Assembly: GCA_010015805.1 (NCBI GenBank)
Contig: ML978129.1
Span: 310,001 to 374,000, forward strand
Direction of reading: 5' to 3'
Source: Rhizodiscina lignyota
Lineage: Eukaryota; Ascomycota; Dothideomycetes; Aulographales; Rhizodiscinaceae
DNA: 64,000 bases
The notes below the pieces were generated by a model. It was not told the DNA's origin. It did no database searches and was given only the letters and a program-made list of their open reading frames with translations. The translations under genes and the position numbers were made by a program. Shown here one piece after another: positions 31,826 through 41,960 of this stretch. The stretch's first letter is position 1. Each line of letters starts with the position of its first letter.

Positions 31826-33567
31826 ATGATGGATTTTGGCTTCCCAGTGCGGTCTTTGCTGATTATTTTGACCTCTTTTCCCTTTGCTTTCTCATACGGG
31901 GTTCCACCTTCTCCCTGTGCAAGTCTTCCGCAAGCAGCCCACCACCTCGGCTTTTCCAAGCATATCCAGTATGATTCATCTTCTCTTGAGGTAGGAACAC
32001 TCAATTTGACTGGCGTGACCGGAACCAATAATTACTCTCTCTGTCGGGTTATTGGGACAATTGCCTATGGGACAAAGTATAACAACACGTTAAACTTCGA
32101 GCTTTGGTTGCCGGACAGCTCGAATTATAATGGCAGATATCTTTCTGTCGGTAAGAGGAGTTCTTTGAAACATCCTTAGACTCGATATGCTAATAGAAGA
32201 TAGGTAATGGAGGCTTTGCAGGAACCATCGACTATGAGACCATGATGACAAATTTGAACGGCGGATATGCTGTTGGAGGGCATGTTCCAATTGGGTGCCG
32301 ATCCGTGGTATTCTCGTCTCCGTGCTAATACCTTATAGATGCGACTCTGGCCATCCTGTCACATCCAATGATCCCAGCATGCCAGGTGGCTATGTCGAGT
32401 TCCTGAACAATCGCGATGAGACTCTCGTGTGGATCCAAGACTCCATTGCCATGTTTACCGGTCCGGCCAAAGAACTTACAACAACATACTACAGCAAAGC
32501 TCCAAAGAAGATGTACTACTTCGGCTGCTCGACGGGCGGGGCACAAGGCTTTGCACTCGCACAACTCCATCCTGATATATTTGATGGGATTTACGCGGGG
32601 AGTCCAGGGAACTACTACTCCCATTTGATTCTGTCGTTCTTGTGGAATGGTCTGAACTCGAATGTAAGTGATTCTGCTTTGAATTTTGGGATTCGTCAGA
32701 GAAGCTGAAGTGACTTGATAGAGCACCGAGTCATTCTTGAGCCAGGACGCGCTAAATTTCATTACCAATGCCGTAGTCAAGAAATGTGATACAATCGATG
32801 GAGTCCAAGATGGTATAATTGACGATCCACGGAAATGCGACTTTGATATATCGGCATTGGCTTGCAGTGGCCATCAGAAGTCCATTGTCAATAATGCCAC
32901 AGTCTGCCTGACAGCGCCGCAAATAGCCAACGCAAGAAAATTTTACTCCGGCCCGAAGAACCCTAAGACCGGCGAATCAATCTATCCCGGCTTCGTTCTT
33001 GGTTCGGAAACTGAATGGCTGCAGCAAGAAACGAGCCTGTATCTCCAATACGGCGTGCCAATTCTCCAGAACTTTGTCTTCAAGAATCTCAATTACGACT
33101 ACACAAAGTTCAATTGGGGCAGCGATGTTGATGCCGTCGATCGTACCGCTACACCACTCATCAGCGAGATCTCACCGGATCTGCATGCATTCAAGAAGCA
33201 TGGAGGAAAGATGATCGTCACTCAGGGCTGGGCGGATCCGTACAACGCACCTGGCTGGCCAATACAGCAACGGAATGAGATGCATGGCATCTTCGGCAAT
33301 GAGCTGGCCGATTTTTACAGTTTGTTCATGGTTCCTGGAGGCGGGCACTGTGGAGGGGCATCGAATTATCCGCAGATGCCAGGAACGTATAACCTCTTAT
33401 CAGAGCGATTAGTGCCTTGGGTAGAGAATGGAGCAATTCCTGAAGATATCATGGCATCAAACCCGGCAGACGGAAGTAATTCGACACGCAAACTCTGTCC
33501 ATATCCGCAAGAGGCAAAGTATGAGAAGGGTGACATTAATGACTGGATGTCTTATATTTGTATCTAA
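31826..33567 (+). CDS. Secreted tannase/feruloyl esterase-family hydrolase
   Basis: Four exons, 31826-32150, 32204-32294, 32339-32663 and 32722-33567, give 528 residues. A signal peptide covers about residues 1-24 (hydrophobic LLIILTSFPFAFS). The nucleophile motif is YFGCSTGGAQGF (Gly-Cys-Ser-Thr-Gly-Gly). The acid is in TQGWADPYNAPG and the histidine in MVPGGGHCGGASNYP. The Cys before the Ser and the Cys after the His form the CS-D-HC disulfide that defines the family. GNGGFAGTIDYE follows the first junction. Several N-glycosylation sequons are present. Members release gallic or ferulic/coumaric acid from plant esters outside the cell; which ester cannot be read here. The gene sits among an AtuA-like gene, a regulator and two organic-anion permeases. 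Confidence 0.92.
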
Positions 33568-33918
33568 CCAAGAGGATGTCTCGGGCAAGAATACCAATGT
33601 TTTTGCCCCCCTCTCTCCTGCTTAAGGTCAGAACCTTACCTGCGCTAGGTCGCAGCCAGTCGTCCGACTCGCTCGTAGTGTCATTCTCTTCAACGTTTTC
33701 TCAATGGCAGAAACAGATCGCATGCAATGTGCGAGAGTCTTTGTGGTCATTGATAGTCTCTCCAATCAAGATCAGGTTAGAGAAGTGTAAAAGCAACTTA
33801 TATAATCTCTTCTCGGAGTTGTCCATCTATCCAAGGTCAAACTCATCGCTTTCCAGCGAACCCCAGACCGCTGTTCTACGTTCGTTGGAGACTGTAACAG
33901 TTGCCCAAATGGAACATG
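33568..33918. other. Convergent 3' region, tannase / MFS permease
   Basis: 351 bases between two converging stop codons. It should contain both 3' UTRs. No gene or repeat is seen. Confidence 0.55.
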
Positions 33919-35686
33919 TCAATAGATATACAAGAACTCGTCGTTCTCTCGATCCGTCTTGTCTAAGAACGCCGCTTCGCCTAGTCTTGGTCCGCTAGCT
34001 TCCTCATTTTCCTCATCAACGCCAGTATATCTATTCTGCATTGAGTGGTCTGTAAGAACAGCCCTCTTGCCATTGCGTACTCTTTTCTTCTGCTGCAACT
34101 TGTTCAAGATTACCAAGTTAGCAACTTGGAGGCCGACGACAAGGACTAGTACACAAAATACACTGAGGACCGCGCGGAGTCCGGGAAGATATGCTGGAGC
34201 CTGATCTGAAGTGAAAAGAAGGGGCCCAACAATGTTGCCGGTAGATGAAGCGGCTTGGTAAGCTGCCATCATGACAGACTTTTTGGTTGAGCCAGCAGTG
34301 TTGCCAACAACCCAAGCGACAATAAGTGGGTTGCCCGCGAATAAGAACGAAAAGAGGTAGTATCCGAACATAAGAGGACCTTGGTCCGCGTGTGTTCTCG
34401 GGACTGCGTAGAGGATCGCGATGCCGGCAATAACTGGCAACATGAAGCCAGCAAGGATGGCAGATTTATATTTCCACTTGAACGCGGCATAGCTGCCCGC
34501 AAGTATTGTTAGGAATTGAAGCACCCCAAAGGGGATGTTCAGTAACGAAGTCGTGTATTTATCGAACCCGAAACCGGCCAGAATCAACGGGCCAAACGTC
34601 TGAGCTACCTGAGCCCCCAGGTTGAGGAGTACGGTCATGGCGATGAAAATATACGTCTTGGGTTCAAGTAGAACTTCAATCACGTGTCGGAGTTTGAATT
34701 CTGAAGTTCCGGTACCTGTCTGATTGGCACGCAGACGTTCGATTGCTTTGGCTTTGTCCTCGTCATTCAGGAAACGTGCTGTTGCGATGTTGTTCTCCAG
34801 TCTCCACCAGATAAGAGGCGAGGTAATGACAGTGAGGAGCCCAAAAAAGAGGAATATTCTATCAATAACACATCAACCCTTGTCTTTCTCAACCTAAGAG
34901 TAATAGAATGCTTGACTCACATTTGCCATGGAAGCAGAGCGTCTGATTTGATGTGGCCCAGTCCGTAGGATAGCGCAGCTGTTACGACGGTCCCGATACC
35001 ATTCATGCTGTACCACGCAGCAACTCTCATAGGCTGCTCGCTTCGCCGATACCAGTTGCTCGTGATCACGCTAAACATTGGTAAACATCCGGCTTCGAAC
35101 AATCCCAAGAAGAAGCGGGTCGCCATCAAGCTAGAATAATCGTGACATGCCGCCATGGCCGCTTGAGAGATGCCCCAGCCGAGAATGAAAATTGGTACAC
35201 AGATCCTGGGAGGTACCTGTTGGAAGTAATAGAGAATTAGATTCTGCGCTCATAATAAAGGGAAGAGGAAGGAAGCTGTAATACCTTGAGAATGACGATG
35301 GAGCTGAATGGCTGCCATGCCAGCTGGGCGATTGGAGAGATAGAGGCAATGAGCGAGTATTGTGAACCCGTCAGGTGAGTATCAGTCTGAAGCCCGAAGA
35401 TAGCGCTGTATCCCAATGTCGACTTATCCGTGATCTGTAATAGGTACATCCATATGAGTATGGGAAGGAGATACAGATCTGTTTTTCGTCGTATTCTCTT
35501 GTTGTCCTCGTCGGTAAGCTCGACCCTCTCATCACCGATCACTGCGAGTGCAGCGTCTCCATGTCGAATATCCGCTTCGGTGAGTTTGCCATGATGTGCA
35601 CTGACTGGAGATGCAACGCCGTGCTGCGCTTCATCTACATGCTCTGCATATTGCACGTCAGTCTTTTCCTCCATTGCTTCTGACAA
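33919..35686 (-). CDS. MFS permease, Dal5-type anion:cation symporter
   Basis: Three exons on the minus strand, 35686-35285, 35216-34921 and 34858-33919, give 545 residues. A 75-residue hydrophilic N-terminus precedes TM1 with MYLLQITDKSTLGYSAIFG. FFLGLFEAGCLPMFSVITSNWYRR (read in parts) and MNGIGTVVTAALSYGLGHI mark TM4-5; FGFDKYTTSLLNIPFG and VGNTAGSTKKSVMMAAYQAA mark the second half. About 12 membrane helices fit the family. The acidic tail ends in YIY. Relatives carry organic anions such as allantoate or aromatic acids. It converges on the tannase and is a candidate importer of the released acid; that link is inferred from position. Confidence 0.87.
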
Positions 35687-36403
35687 TTTGAACTATCCTA
35701 GTGCTGGATAAGTTCTGAGAGGATCGAGAGGTGCCGACGCACCATCTAATAGTGGTCGGAATTCTTCTGCATTTCCGTGACTGTCTGCTCTTTGCTCATC
35801 ATGTTGCACTCGGAATACTTTCCTCCCCAGGCCGATCTTAGCCGTCATTGCACTGATTTCCTGCACCCCGCATCAACAACCGTGCTTTGTGGAGAGACGC
35901 GGGGAGTAAGGCAGGGTGGTGAGCAGCTGTAACAGTATCCGGCCTTCTACCCGTATCGCACATACATGTGGAGATTAGGCCTCAAGAGAGTTCGCTTGTG
36001 AGAACAGGGAGCAACATTCGAGCAGGTATAGAGTACTGGGTGAAGCTCGACTAGGGCGGAAATATGCGCTTCGGCGGAAATCCACACAAAACCGAGCAAT
36101 TGCCGAGAAGAGAAGCGGAAAAGTCTTCGAAAAGTGCAAGTTCTTCAAATACCTTTGCTCTGAATTAGAAGACAGTATATCGCCAGGAAAAAGGCGCAAT
36201 GGTCGAGAAAGCTGTGCATTCGCAAGAGATGTCCTGAACTGGAGAGAGTTGAGAAAGAAATGGAAGGAACGTTGACCCGGCACGGAACTGTCGGCGGCTA
36301 GGTACCAGTTATCTTGCAGCTCATGTCGAATCTCTCACATACTGTCGTACTTGATAAATCGCGAATTGAAGTCTTTACAGACTATTCTGCGATATCCTCT
36401 TCG
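35687..36403. promoter_or_regulatory. Divergent promoter region, MFS permease / YrdC-like gene
   Basis: About 700 bases without a supported gene. It holds a perfect URS1-type 10-mer at 36291-36300. The YrdC-like frame is open upstream to an ATG at 36323. Confidence 0.5.
36291..36300 (-). promoter_or_regulatory. URS1-like site (TAGCCGCCGA on minus strand)
   Basis: The plus strand reads TCGGCGGCTA, the exact complement of the yeast Ume6 site. It is 103 bases before the ATG at 36404 and 22 bases before the ATG at 36323. Whether this fungus has a Ume6-like factor is unknown. Confidence 0.25.
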
Positions 36404-37144
36404 ATGTCAAAATTTGCTTTCAAGACTTATCCCCAGCCTGGGACCCGTCCCGACTTCAAAGCAGACGCCGCTCGGGTATGTGACTGCTTGCTATCCGGTG
36501 GCATTGCAATTGTTCCGACAGAACAAGGCTATGGACTTTTGGCCTCAGACCCTGCCGCGATTGAAAGATCATTTGCTGCGAAGCAGCGCAAGCATGGCCA
36601 TCCCTTAGGCATCATCGGGAATTACGGCCTCTCCAGACAAATTCACATTTTGCCCGCTGAGCGCCACGAGATGGTTCGCGTCTGGAACCAAGAGTTTGAC
36701 ATGTCTATCGGGGTCGTCGGGCCTTATAGACATGACCACCCACTTTTGACATCGTCATTGGATGAAGAGACTCTACTCAAACATACCAAGTCTGGCACTC
36801 TAGGCATGTTCGTCGGTGGAAGCCCAATACTCAAGGAAGTGGTCAACTTGGTACTTTCCAAGGGTCGTCTTGTTCTAGGTTCAAGCGCAAATCTGACTGG
36901 AACGGGCCAAAAATTCCGCGTTGAAGATGTTGAGGACGCCGTGAAAGACGCTGTGGATATCATTATCGATTATGGGTTGCAGCGCGCGCACGTTTACGGT
37001 GTCGGCTCAATGAACATCGACTTTGAGAACTTGAAAGTCTTACGATTTGGCTCCTGCTATGAAATGTTCAGAGATTACATGTCGCGATTCTGGGATGTTG
37101 AATTGCCTGAAGGCCCACCTGTGCCGTGCGTACCTACTCAATAA
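36404..37144 (+). CDS. Stand-alone YrdC-domain protein (Sua5-like without C-terminal domain)
   Basis: A single exon of 246 residues from the ATG at 36404; an in-frame ATG at 36323 would add 27 residues. YrdC features are the nucleotide/threonine site IAIVPTEQGYGLLA, the basic stretch AKQRKHGHPLGIIGN and the late RLVLGSSANLTGTGQKF. YrdC/Sua5 proteins make threonylcarbamoyl-AMP for tRNA t6A. True fungal Sua5 has an extra C-terminal domain and is longer, so this is probably a paralogue with another acceptor or role. The usual PTDT is PTEQ here. The divergent neighbour is a permease; nothing shows they work together. Confidence 0.75.
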   Translation: MSKFAFKTYPQPGTRPDFKADAARVCDCLLSGGIAIVPTEQGYGLLASDPAAIERSFAAKQRKHGHPLGIIGNYGLSRQIHILPAERHEMVRVWNQEFDMSIGVVGPYRHDHPLLTSSLDEETLLKHTKSGTLGMFVGGSPILKEVVNLVLSKGRLVLGSSANLTGTGQKFRVEDVEDAVKDAVDIIIDYGLQRAHVYGVGSMNIDFENLKVLRFGSCYEMFRDYMSRFWDVELPEGPPVPCVPTQ

Positions 37145-38355
37145 GCCTGCGCGGGTTGCTTGGTTAAATCTTCATCAAAACAACGTATCATCTATAATTA
37201 TTTTCTAATAGCACTGTCCAGATAGAGCAAGAAAGAAAAGCTGTTCTGGATTCGAGAATGCTTCGCGTAGAGGACCGACAATGGGACAAAGGTCAATGAT
37301 GCTCATGTCACTGCTAAATCCGATCCTAGAATTCTTGTTAGTATCAGCACTGGCCGGAGATATTATGTTCAATACACTAATTCCAGGGATGACGTTGGAA
37401 TTGCGAATTCAGGCGGCTCTGTACAGACCTGAGAGGTTCCCCCGTGCTGGCAACGATGGAGGCACAAATATGGCTACTAAATCATTAGACAATGCCCGCA
37501 TCTACTTCGCCATGAGGTTAGGGTGAATTTTCTTGCATCCAGATTCCAGCACTGGGGCCGTTTTAGATACATTTTGGTTCATTCTTGCTGAAATGTAATC
37601 TTTAACATCGTGAATACCTGAACTTGTCGATTTCAAGACGCATGTGCTATGTGTTGCTAGCTTGCATTGCCAGTGAGCCTCAGGCATCATTGATATGGAG
37701 TCCATAGTGTTTTCAGTCTTCGAGGGATATTGGCAGTGGCTCTCCCTCCCAAGAGGAGAGCACATGCGGACGTCAACGACTTCCATTCGAAGTTATCCGG
37801 CACGCGGCTGACAAGTGACGGCTGCCCTGGTGTTTACGCGGAGCTGCAAAAACAGATTTTCCCTATCCGCATCGCCAACCTCACCTAGCGTCAAAAGGAG
37901 TCTTCCTTTGGAGGAAGCAATCTCGAAAGTGAGTCTAACTTGCGATCATTAATAACGGCGCCCTGGATCAGACGTTTCGTTTCGCCATTGGCGGAATTCA
38001 CAGTATTCCATCCGGAGAGATGGACCTGCCGAGATGCACGTTGGTTGCGGGGATTGAGTGGTGCATGAAGACAATCCCTCTCGGGAACTGGCTAAATGTA
38101 GACTGAATAGATTGATCGTCTTACCGACTCACCGCATTCGCTGCTAATTCTACAGATATTCGAAATTGTCCGTCGTTGCAAGGATCACTTGTTCCTGGAT
38201 CTTGTATGTCCTGCATCGTTAACCTGCATCATGGTTTGCTCGGTGCTCTCTTTCCCGGTCATCGAGGAATATTCCAATAAGAGAGCGCTCTTATAGGACT
38301 TGCATGTGTCCCGTCACGAAGTATCTTACGCCAAAAGAAAGTAAAAGCATACGAG
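37145..38355. other. Long intergenic region before the pectinesterase
   Basis: 1211 bases. Small frames on both strands (for example plus 37281-37526 and minus 37502-37786) show no domain, signal peptide or credible splice partner. The right third should hold the pectinesterase promoter. A CT-rich leader lies just before its ATG. Confidence 0.5.
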
Positions 38356-39780
38356 ATGAAGTCTCTCGCAATTCTTTCCATTCTTCTATCGACGGCAAGG
38401 GGTGTTTCACTGAGCACTCGTGGCGAAGACATACAGCTATTTCCAGCAGATGGTGCCAAAAATGTCAATCCAGACACACAACTGAAGATCACATTTCCAT
38501 CACCGCCAACTATTGGCTCGTCTGGGTTGATTCGCGTTTACGATGAGGCAGATAACAAGTTAATTGACACACTCAACATGTCCATCCCCACGTCTCCAAG
38601 CCCGTTTGGAAACGGCTCGACAAAGGCCAATTACAGTGACACGACGACTTACCAGACCAACATCATTGGAGGCCTAGACTTTTACTTTTACCCAATCATT
38701 GTACGCAACAATACCGCTACCATTTATCTACACAACAATCAACTCGACTATGGGCGGACGTACGGTGTCACGATAGAGCCAGGCGTACTGAAACAAGGCG
38801 GCTTCAATGGCTTCACATCAAACAGTTCCTGGACCTTCTCAACAAAGCCTCATGGTCCAAAGGCGGGCACGACGGATGTGGTGGTTGCTGCTGATGGATC
38901 TGCGGACTTTAGTACAGTCCAAGGAGCCATTGATTGGGCACCACTGAACCCAACAAAGCGTATCACCATTTGGATCAAGGATGGCAACTACGAAGAATTG
39001 GTTTATTGGCAGTACAAGACAAACTTGACAATACGCGGCCAGAGTCGCAACGGAACCATTGTTGGCTATCCGAACAACAGCGCTTTCAACCCTCCGAATC
39101 GTCAAGGACCGTCTCGGCGTCCGGCATTCCAGATGAACGGTGTGACTGATGTGCAACTCAGTTCCTTCACAATCAACAACTACTACAAGGGCCAGGCGGA
39201 ATCGTTGTTAGTTAATGGACTGCGTGTTGTCCTCGACCATATGACACTGAATGGATCTGGTGATGGCTTCACAACGTACGGGACAATTTACATCACCGAT
39301 TCTAAATTGACCGGCGATGGTGACAGCGTATTGGGCTATGGATCAGTGTTCTGGTTACGCAGCGAAATCGACTCTCACTCTGCGGTAACGTGGACAAGGA
39401 CCGTTCAAGCGCAAAGGCACGGCAACGTTTTTGTCAACTGTACAATCATCGGGTTGGATGGTAATGACACGTTTGCACGCTTACCCGATAACACGGGCGG
39501 TGTTATGCCGAATTGGCCGTATGCGGAGGTGGTTTTGATCAATACGAAGACAGCCGGTATTGCTCCTGTTGGATGGGGACCAGTTGCAGGCCCGCCGTTT
39601 GATACGAGCCATCTACATCTCTGGGAGTATAACACGATGGATCTAGATGGACAGCCAGTGGATGTGAGCCAGAGGTTGAATGTTTCAAGACAGCTGAGCT
39701 TACCGAAAGATGCGAAGATTCTCGCAGAATACACTGATCCGACCTATGTACTCGACGGATGGACGCCTGTTGTGCTATAA
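38356..39780 (+). CDS. Secreted pectin methylesterase (CE8) with N-terminal Ig-like domain
   Basis: A single exon of 474 residues. A signal peptide covers about residues 1-17. Residues 25-155 resemble a Big_5/SbsA Ig-like domain (FPADGAKNVNPDTQLKITF, YGVTIEPGVL). The right-handed beta-helix follows: AADGSADFSTVQGAIDWAP, TNLTIRGQSRNGTIV, KGQAESLLVNGLRVVLDHM, then GSGDGFTTYGTIYITDSKL and TGDGDSVLGYGSVFWLRSEI. The two catalytic Asp positions are kept (GDG and GDS), as is the first oxyanion Gln in KGQAES. The usual QDT is GDG, so the second Gln is missing. Pectinesterases remove methyl groups from homogalacturonan. About ten N-glycosylation sequons support secretion. Confidence 0.87.
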   Translation: MKSLAILSILLSTARGVSLSTRGEDIQLFPADGAKNVNPDTQLKITFPSPPTIGSSGLIRVYDEADNKLIDTLNMSIPTSPSPFGNGSTKANYSDTTTYQTNIIGGLDFYFYPIIVRNNTATIYLHNNQLDYGRTYGVTIEPGVLKQGGFNGFTSNSSWTFSTKPHGPKAGTTDVVVAADGSADFSTVQGAIDWAPLNPTKRITIWIKDGNYEELVYWQYKTNLTIRGQSRNGTIVGYPNNSAFNPPNRQGPSRRPAFQMNGVTDVQLSSFTINNYYKGQAESLLVNGLRVVLDHMTLNGSGDGFTTYGTIYITDSKLTGDGDSVLGYGSVFWLRSEIDSHSAVTWTRTVQAQRHGNVFVNCTIIGLDGNDTFARLPDNTGGVMPNWPYAEVVLINTKTAGIAPVGWGPVAGPPFDTSHLHLWEYNTMDLDGQPVDVSQRLNVSRQLSLPKDAKILAEYTDPTYVLDGWTPVVL

Positions 39781-40693
39781 ACCAGCTAGTATATACAACA
39801 TAGCCTCGTTCAATCCAGAATATCATTAATTCTGAATATATATTGCCTCCTTGTGCAACACTCTGAGTATTGTTGACGCTTGAGTGTATGCTGGAACAGG
39901 CAAGCGGAGTGAGAGCCGAACAGATTGATTTAGGAACCGGAACTGGTGCAAAGCACCCTTGTATATACGGTTTGGTACCCGGGGGCAGGTGCCAGGCACC
40001 CAGCCACCCAATTTTCAACACCACACAATCCCCAAAATCATCCTGGCTTGCAACTTTGTAGTTTTTCAGGCGTTTGTTGGTTAGTTGTTAAACGCCCAAG
40101 TCGCTTTCGCAGTTAAGGACGGGTAGAGCTAATTCAGCTTGTCGCGCGCCGTCTCAGAGCAAGTGGATTATACCAATCATAGCATGATCTTTCATTCCTG
40201 GACCTAGTTTAGCATGTTTTGCGTACATTCAACAAATTATGAGCTATGGAAGGTGCGTCCGATAATACACTAGGCGCTGTATTCTATGAAAGTTTATATT
40301 TGGTCAGATTTTAATTACCGTATCAAAAAACTTTGACTTCAACGGGGCATGAGGATCTGAGGAGAGACCAAGATCGAAGCAGGGAAATCAGAGGGGAAAT
40401 ACTATACTATTGGAAGATCAAATGTTTGCTTCATCAAAGGGTTTGTAGCATTGAAGACAACGTGGTAGAATCAAGTGTTTTTGGTAATTTGTGGAGTCCA
40501 AGTGACCGCAAACTATATGTGCCTAGGGAGACAGCGAAGGGCCTCAAAAGAGTTGATATCATTATATTCGATAGCTCGACAGGAGCTTCCTCTGGCAAGA
40601 AATGTCCAGCGCCATCTCCAATCCCTTCAACCTGGTTGCGAATAATAGTCATGACAGATTATGAGACCATCGATCCTGGACCATCGACTGAAT
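39781..40693. other. Intergenic region after the pectinesterase
   Basis: 913 bases between two converging genes. A GC-rich patch with GGTACCCGGGGGC occurs near 39974. A plus-strand frame 40333-40764 partly overlaps the CFEM-like gene and looks like chance. No gene is supported. Confidence 0.5.
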
Positions 40694-41276
40694 TTAAACC
40701 ACTATGGAACTCCCTGGGAAGCACCGCCCTTGATCAGTACACAGCAAAACTTGATCCATCATAAATACTCCGTCTCCATTCATCTCTACTGACCCTCGTT
40801 GTTTCGAGTGGTTCGGCTCAGGCCTTGCAAAAGCCCGTAAATTGTTGCCATCAAGCTCCTCGGTAGGTTGTATGTCCTCGGCGCCGTATTTTACTCTCAG
40901 CGGATCGCAATGTATTGTCTCATTGTGTAGAGCCTCCAGACTTTTTGGATCATTAGGACAACTATTATAGCACCTTTTGCTAGTGAGAAAATCATTGACT
41001 TTCAACCTGCGACTGGGGCCATACGATGCAATGGCTTTGTATACATCACAAAGGCAAGCTGTGGCATTGGGGCCGCAACAATTAAGCTCGCTCTGCGTCG
41101 TTTCGAGACATTCTTCCATGGTACTGATTATATCAGTAAAATACGCAGGCAATGGATTAAACTCACCTTTGCAAACCGCACGCCACCCGCTCAGCTGATG
41201 GTGCTGGGGTTGTGAAAGGAAGGTAGCAGATGGCTAGGAATAACAGCACAGTGACGTACCACGCCCGATAATGCAT
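40694..41276 (-). CDS. Small secreted cysteine-rich CFEM-like protein (effector candidate)
   Basis: Two exons on the minus strand, 41276-41167 and 41123-40694, give 179 residues. The intron has a GTGAGT donor, a CTGAT branch and a CAG acceptor. Exon 1 supplies a signal peptide: MHYRAWYVTVLLFLAICYLP and then APSA as a likely cleavage site. The mature part opens VACGLQSTMEECLETTQ, then NCCGPNATACLCDVYKAIAS and later KRCYNSC. These eight cysteines follow the CFEM order with its CLC core and closing CX3C. The Asp that binds haem iron in CFEM proteins appears to be Asn here. Three more cysteines lie in a low-complexity tail. CFEM proteins act at the cell surface in haem uptake, wall anchoring or host interaction. 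No clear GPI signal is present, so I expect a free secreted protein. Confidence 0.65.
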
Positions 41277-41960
41277 ATTTGATCAAACTGATTGTTCCAA
41301 AGATTGACCATTTCATCACAGGTTCCAGGCCATTTAAATGCTAAGTGCTGCGTACGAATGAATCATATTGCTTAAAACATACGTGGCGGCTCTTCTCCAC
41401 AGCCCTCAAGATAATAAAGGATTGATCTTCTAATCGTCCGAATCTTCTGCGCCTCTCCATGTGACTGATTGGCTTTAAGGGACATCATAGGATGACTCGT
41501 CTCAGCCAAAAGTCCGGATGCCGCTGTTACTGCGACATTATGAGTTGGGATACGTCGCATGATCTTTAGCTACAAGGCAACAAAATTCCAGGATCGAAAG
41601 CTCTAAACCTTCACAAGGATTGAAAGGCAAACAGAGAAAATAGCACTTGAACTTGTTAAAATGTAAATCTCGACATGGCGATATAATTGAAAGAACAGCA
41701 GCGAGGATTCGGTATTGTTTAAGGATTCACACCTAAGTTCTAGGTTTATGGTACCCAAATTTAGGTACCCTCAGCACCTAGCCCTGCTGATCTCCGGTAC
41801 CTTGGCGTTTCACGCTAGCTCCGGAAATGCTGAACCGCGAATATCACATTCAATCTCCGGACAGTGCAAGGCATGGAAAACATCTTCATAGCACTTAAAT
41901 ATATGAAGGCAGTAATAACCATGGCGCCCACCTGCCACTGTTTCTATACTCTCAGCCAAA
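41277..41960. promoter_or_regulatory. Divergent promoter region, CFEM-like gene / EthD gene
   Basis: 684 bases. It carries three GGTACC sites close together at 41750-41801, listed separately, and an ATAAATATATG-like stretch near 41897-41905, about 60 bases before the EthD ATG. No gene is supported. Confidence 0.5.
41750..41801. promoter_or_regulatory. Cluster of three GGTACC palindromes
   Basis: GGTACC occurs at 41750-41755, 41764-41769 and 41796-41801. The first two are part of a direct GGTACCC repeat 14 bases apart. They lie 160-210 bases upstream of the EthD gene. A hexamer is expected once per 4 kb, so the clustering is notable, but no factor is known to me. Confidence 0.3.
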
